The translations under genes and the position numbers were made by a program. Below, one piece after another: positions 30,771 through 33,947 of a DNA stretch of 33,947 nt. The DNA lies in contig NW_003140813.1 in assembly GCF_000003605.2 (NCBI RefSeq), forward strand, positions 268,680 to 302,626. The letters run 5' to 3'. The DNA is from Saccoglossus kowalevskii. Taxonomy: Eukaryota > Hemichordata > Enteropneusta > Harrimaniidae. The stretch's first letter is position 1, and each line of letters starts with the position of its first letter. The notes under the pieces were generated by a model. That model ran no database searches, had not been told where the DNA came from, and worked only from the letters and a program-made list of their open reading frames with translations.

Positions 30771-31325
30771 CAGGACTAGGACAACATTGTACTTGTATGC
30801 AATGTTGATATCTAATATGTAAACTGTAATGTGTTGATGCTGATATCCTGAGTATTGCGCATGCATCAATTGACCATCTTCCATTTACTGCAAAATTGAA
30901 TTTTAGTGGTGGCAAAACGTCATGTGAGTTTTGACAAGCGCAAAACTATTTTTTGGGTATTACACATTTGATGAAGTCATTGTATCTTTAATGTTATATT
31001 TCACTCTGAAAGAAAATTTAGACATTGAACCATAAATTCAAAATCCAATTTCAGTCGCAGATGTTCGAATTGCATCGTTCGTGCATTAAGCGAGATCTCG
31101 TGATGAATGGAAAATTAACTATTAAACATACTTTGTAAGAAATAAGATCACAAAACACAGTGTTGCTTTAAAACATCCAATTTCCAAAAAAGTGAGATTC
31201 AGATCAATTTCACTACGTAAAATGCACGAAATGCACACTTTGTGAATAAGCAAAGACTCCGCCTCACAACAACAACAAAATAGTCAAGACAAACACTAGC
31301 CAGTTAGAACAACTCTACTGTGAAA

Positions 31326-31502
31326 TACTGTATTTTCGCTGAAAAGTCTTTTTGGTAGTTTTGTATGTAATTTATTTTTACTGATTTTCGATGAGTTTAA
31401 TGTGAAATATAGGAAAAAAAGTATATTCGCTGGATTTTATTTTCACGGAATCATCCCTACAGCGAAAATAAATTCCAAACGAAAATAAAGTATTCTACAG
31501 TA
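31326..31502 (+). mobile_element. MITE family T, copy 3
   Basis: Ends TACTGTATTTTCGCTG and AAATAAAGTATTCTACAGTA, with the inner TTTTTACTGATTTTCGATGA block shared with the copy at 28400. About 177 bp, non-coding. Confidence 0.85.
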
Positions 31503-32141
31503 TGTGATCCACCTGAAAGAGATGCCTAATCAACAGAAGGTTCATGGTACACCACATATATCACCTCAGTAGATGGAGTTTGTTCTCATCAGACACTCAA
31601 CACAATGATTTCATTCTTGTAATAGACAATACTGCAATGCATGTATTTAATTAAGCATGGTTTTAATTTCGCTATTTCCATTGATAATAAATCTGCTGAA
31701 TTAAACCCACATGAAGATGTAAAATAACAATATAACTCATTGTTTTTCTCATTTAAAAACCAGTGGATATTATGTAATACCAAAATAGTAAAATTAAATA
31801 CTGTCACACGCAACGTAATATTACCGTAATTGGTATAGTACAGGTGTGATGGTTCAAATACCAAAATGGCAACAGTAACAGAAAGACTTCCCTGGCGGCG
31901 ATGATAAAATACGAACACGGAGCCAACAGATGAGGTTTCAACTGGTACTGGTATTATTATACTCTGCAACCATCAACTACAATAACGCGGTAAAACTCCA
32001 CTACTCCAATAACTAGATATTTAAACTCCAATACAATTCAACGAGATCTCCGATCTGATCAACTCCCCTATATATACCCACACTGTCTATAAATAGACCA
32101 TTACATCAGCATACATAATGAGTCTGGAATTTACTACAAAT

Positions 32142-32154
32142 TTCTAGAATGTTC
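32142..32154. promoter_or_regulatory. Heat-shock-element-like motif
   Basis: TTCTAGAATGTTC is a perfect three-part TTCnnGAAnnTTC. A two-part TTCTAGAA follows at 32234-32241, and further TTC triplets lie between. No gene start is visible nearby, so function is unproven. Confidence 0.35.
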
Positions 32155-32245
32155 CATTACCTTCTATTGCCTTCTACAGTGTTCTATTACCTATTCAACC
32201 AGCTTCTAAAAATTCCACCCAGACACAGTACGGTTCTAGAACATG

Positions 32246-32308
32246 CTGGTTCCTAGTGGAGCTTCTCTGGTTCCTAGCATTTCTTCGCTGGTTCCTAGCG
32301 TCCCTTGC
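32246..32308 (+). repeat. Three 21-bp tandem units
   Basis: CTGGTTCCTAG recurs at 32246, 32267 and 32288, a strict 21-bp period with diverged second halves. Confidence 0.85.
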
Positions 32309-32458
32309 AACCAGCAAGTAGGATGCAGGTAACTAGTAATCACCATATTGTTCAACTCGGTTGGGATTTCTGTCCAAAAAAATGTGACTAAGCGTTGTAA
32401 TTTGAAAGCATTTCAAGTTCTCATATGAAAATTTGTGCTTACAACTATGTTTTAATCA

Positions 32459-32506
32459 GTGTCGAAAACGTGCACAGAATAGTGGTTTTGTGCACGTTTT
32501 CGACAC
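32459..32506. repeat. Perfect 18-bp inverted repeat (hairpin)
   Basis: The left arm GTGTCGAAAACGTGCACA (32459-32476) and right arm TGTGCACGTTTTCGACAC (32489-32506) are exact reverse complements around a 12-nt loop. Confidence 0.95.
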
Positions 32507-33206
32507 GGCTTATCAGCTACCTCAAGTGCCAAATCCATGAAATACATGTAAACAACCAATGTCAATAGAGTAGGCTAGGTGTTAAAAATGGATTAAGTAC
32601 TGGCAAACCAACTTCTGTATAGGTATGTCTCTAAATGCTTGCTTTTGGTTGATTTAGTTATCTTTTATGAACTCAGAAGCCTGCAAAACCTAATATTACA
32701 TGTGAGAACGAAACAAATCCGTCGAGATTTCACGTTTTCCCGTAAAAGGGATGCTGGCTGTTCCGTCTCTGGACTCCCTCCCCACGTATACTAGTACTGG
32801 TACTACCATGGATTAGTACCTTCCATGGTACTACCAACTCTAACCATGTCCCCATTTGATGACGCATGTCAAGCTATAAATGGGCATCAATACTCATTTC
32901 GCCCAATATTTCGCTCTTATAACATTTTAATCAACAGCATATCGCTTAATTTCCGACCAGAAAAACGACCATGTTTTTATCCCTATTTTTTCTCACTCGC
33001 TTATTAAAAACACTGACCGCTTGTTCAAACACTGAACACTGAACACTGGCACATGTATTGAAATGGTTGTTTTAGTGCTTAAGTTTGAGGATTCAACGAG
33101 TATTAACCATTATTTATTTTTGAACGACACTTCCAAACCAACATACTTTGTTTCGTTCGTGAACGTAACTTGAACTATGACCTCTTGTTATGTGAACGTT
33201 CCCCAA

Positions 33207-33255
33207 CAAGCTGATAGAGCGGGACTGTGTTCTGTTTGAATCCCAGGGCTGCTAC
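33207..33255 (+). repeat. tRNA-like relic (possible SINE head)
   Basis: GATAGAGCGGGACTGTG resembles the D-arm/anticodon side of tRNA-derived SINEs, and GTTTGAATCCC resembles a B box. The spacing between them is too short for an intact tRNA, so it is a shortened relic if real. Confidence 0.35.
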
Positions 33256-33739
33256 CTCGTTTCAACAATATGATTATCGAGACAATGATGCAGGCAATAC
33301 TAACTCTTTAGGGCAGAGAGCAGAGACACCAGGAACATATTGATGCCACGGCCATGTATTTAAAATGTGAGCGTGTAGACGGGCGATATTTCTGGGTTCG
33401 CGCGCTCGAAAAATTAAGCGGAAATTATTCAACATATAATGATAGAAAAGCAGAAGCAAGCAGGAGGTTTGGTGAAATTAGTGCTGTACATTCAGGTCCT
33501 TTGTAAAAAATACGATCGGCCAAGATCTATATCATTCTAAAGCACGCCAGAGACAGACAAAATGCAGTTTTAAATATTGACACCGTTCGTATTTTTTAAA
33601 TGAGTCAAAAAATAAATAATTCGTATGCTGCTTAAGCGATGATCGATCGAAACAGACTCGTTTTGCAAGTGTTAACTGCTGAAGATATAAGACTTCACTT
33701 TCAGAGTTATTACCGAAGCTAATGTACGACAGCAAAAAA

Positions 33740-33947
33740 ACAACAACATTTGTTTTGTTTTTATTTATTAACACACAACATCCCCCGGAGGGGATGAAAA
33801 GGGTTACAAATCAGATATTAGTAAAAGAAAAATAACTGCATAAAAAGTAAGGGAACAAAAAAGCATTAAAAAAAGATAAAAATTTGTAAACAAGGAATGT
33901 GTTACTGGCTTAGTTTATGTAGGTGCTGCTGTCTTGTATTAAAACAG
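33740..33947 (-). mobile_element. LINE-like 3' end, cut by the window edge
   Basis: The minus strand reads GTAACCCTTTTCATCCCC, then CTCCGGGGGATG and GTGTTAATAAATAAAAACAA, a form common at LINE 3' ends (a short stem before an A-rich tail). No coding part is visible before the window ends. Confidence 0.4.

Larger units (their letters stand above)
31503..33180. other. Unassigned sequence with regulatory-like motifs and a hairpin
   Basis: No exon recognised. It includes heat-shock-element-like motifs, a 21-bp triplicate and a perfect hairpin, listed separately. A 126-codon minus-strand frame (31589-31969) has no recognisable domain. Confidence 0.4.

Noticed and set aside
31589-31969. 126-codon minus-strand open frame
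   Set aside because: No domain, no splice or promoter context and AT-driven composition. Chance frames of this size are plausible here.

Overview
The window is animal nuclear DNA, AT-rich and intron-rich, with GT/AG introns, tRNA-like and LINE tails, MITEs and a DIRS-type retroelement fossil. The mix suggests a marine invertebrate (deuterostome or lophotrochozoan); the sequence does not settle the species. Two host protein-coding genes can be supported.

Gene 1 (minus strand, coding from 23724 down to 16186) is a membrane dipeptidase (renal dipeptidase/DPEP family, peptidase M19). I resolve ten coding exons with consistent phases (1368 nt with stop, 455 residues). All expected zinc and substrate residues are present: H78/D80, E184, H211, H255, H276, R287 and D349. 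Unlike the GPI-anchored vertebrate enzymes it has an N-terminal type II membrane anchor and no hydrophobic C-terminal tail. Gene 2 (plus strand) is represented by its first coding exon only (29866-30265), a BTB/POZ domain of the Kelch-like type that ends in a splice donor. A CpG-containing, promoter-like stretch lies upstream at about 26820-27170.

Layout: 1-1900 is unassigned. 1930-7240 is a patchwork of three related long repeats. Each carries a conserved plus-strand reading frame and a decayed C2H2 zinc finger on the minus strand; two also carry a CT-rich degenerate minisatellite. A fragment of a DIRS tyrosine recombinase and an inverted copy of the repeat head lie among them. 7240-9885 is unassigned. 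9885-13670 is a broken DIRS-like retrotransposon fossil on the minus strand, with gag-like, reverse transcriptase and tyrosine recombinase parts. 13670-16100 is unassigned. 16111-23724 is the dipeptidase gene, whose introns hold MITEs, a LINE tail and an array of decayed copies of the 3' half of its own exon 2. 24160-25170 is a LINE reverse transcriptase relic. 26045-26740 is a fold-back MITE into which a near-identical (about 99%) 345-bp copy of dipeptidase exon 1 has been pasted, with a 103-bp flanking duplication. 27170-33947 holds LINE tails, two further copies of a MITE family, the BTB exon, a perfect 18-bp hairpin, heat-shock-element-like motifs and a tRNA-like relic.

The most notable feature is repeated local copying of dipeptidase exon pieces: an exon 1 fragment upstream and at least seven exon 2 fragments in intron 2, several still carrying a splice donor. 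The two genes have no evident functional link.
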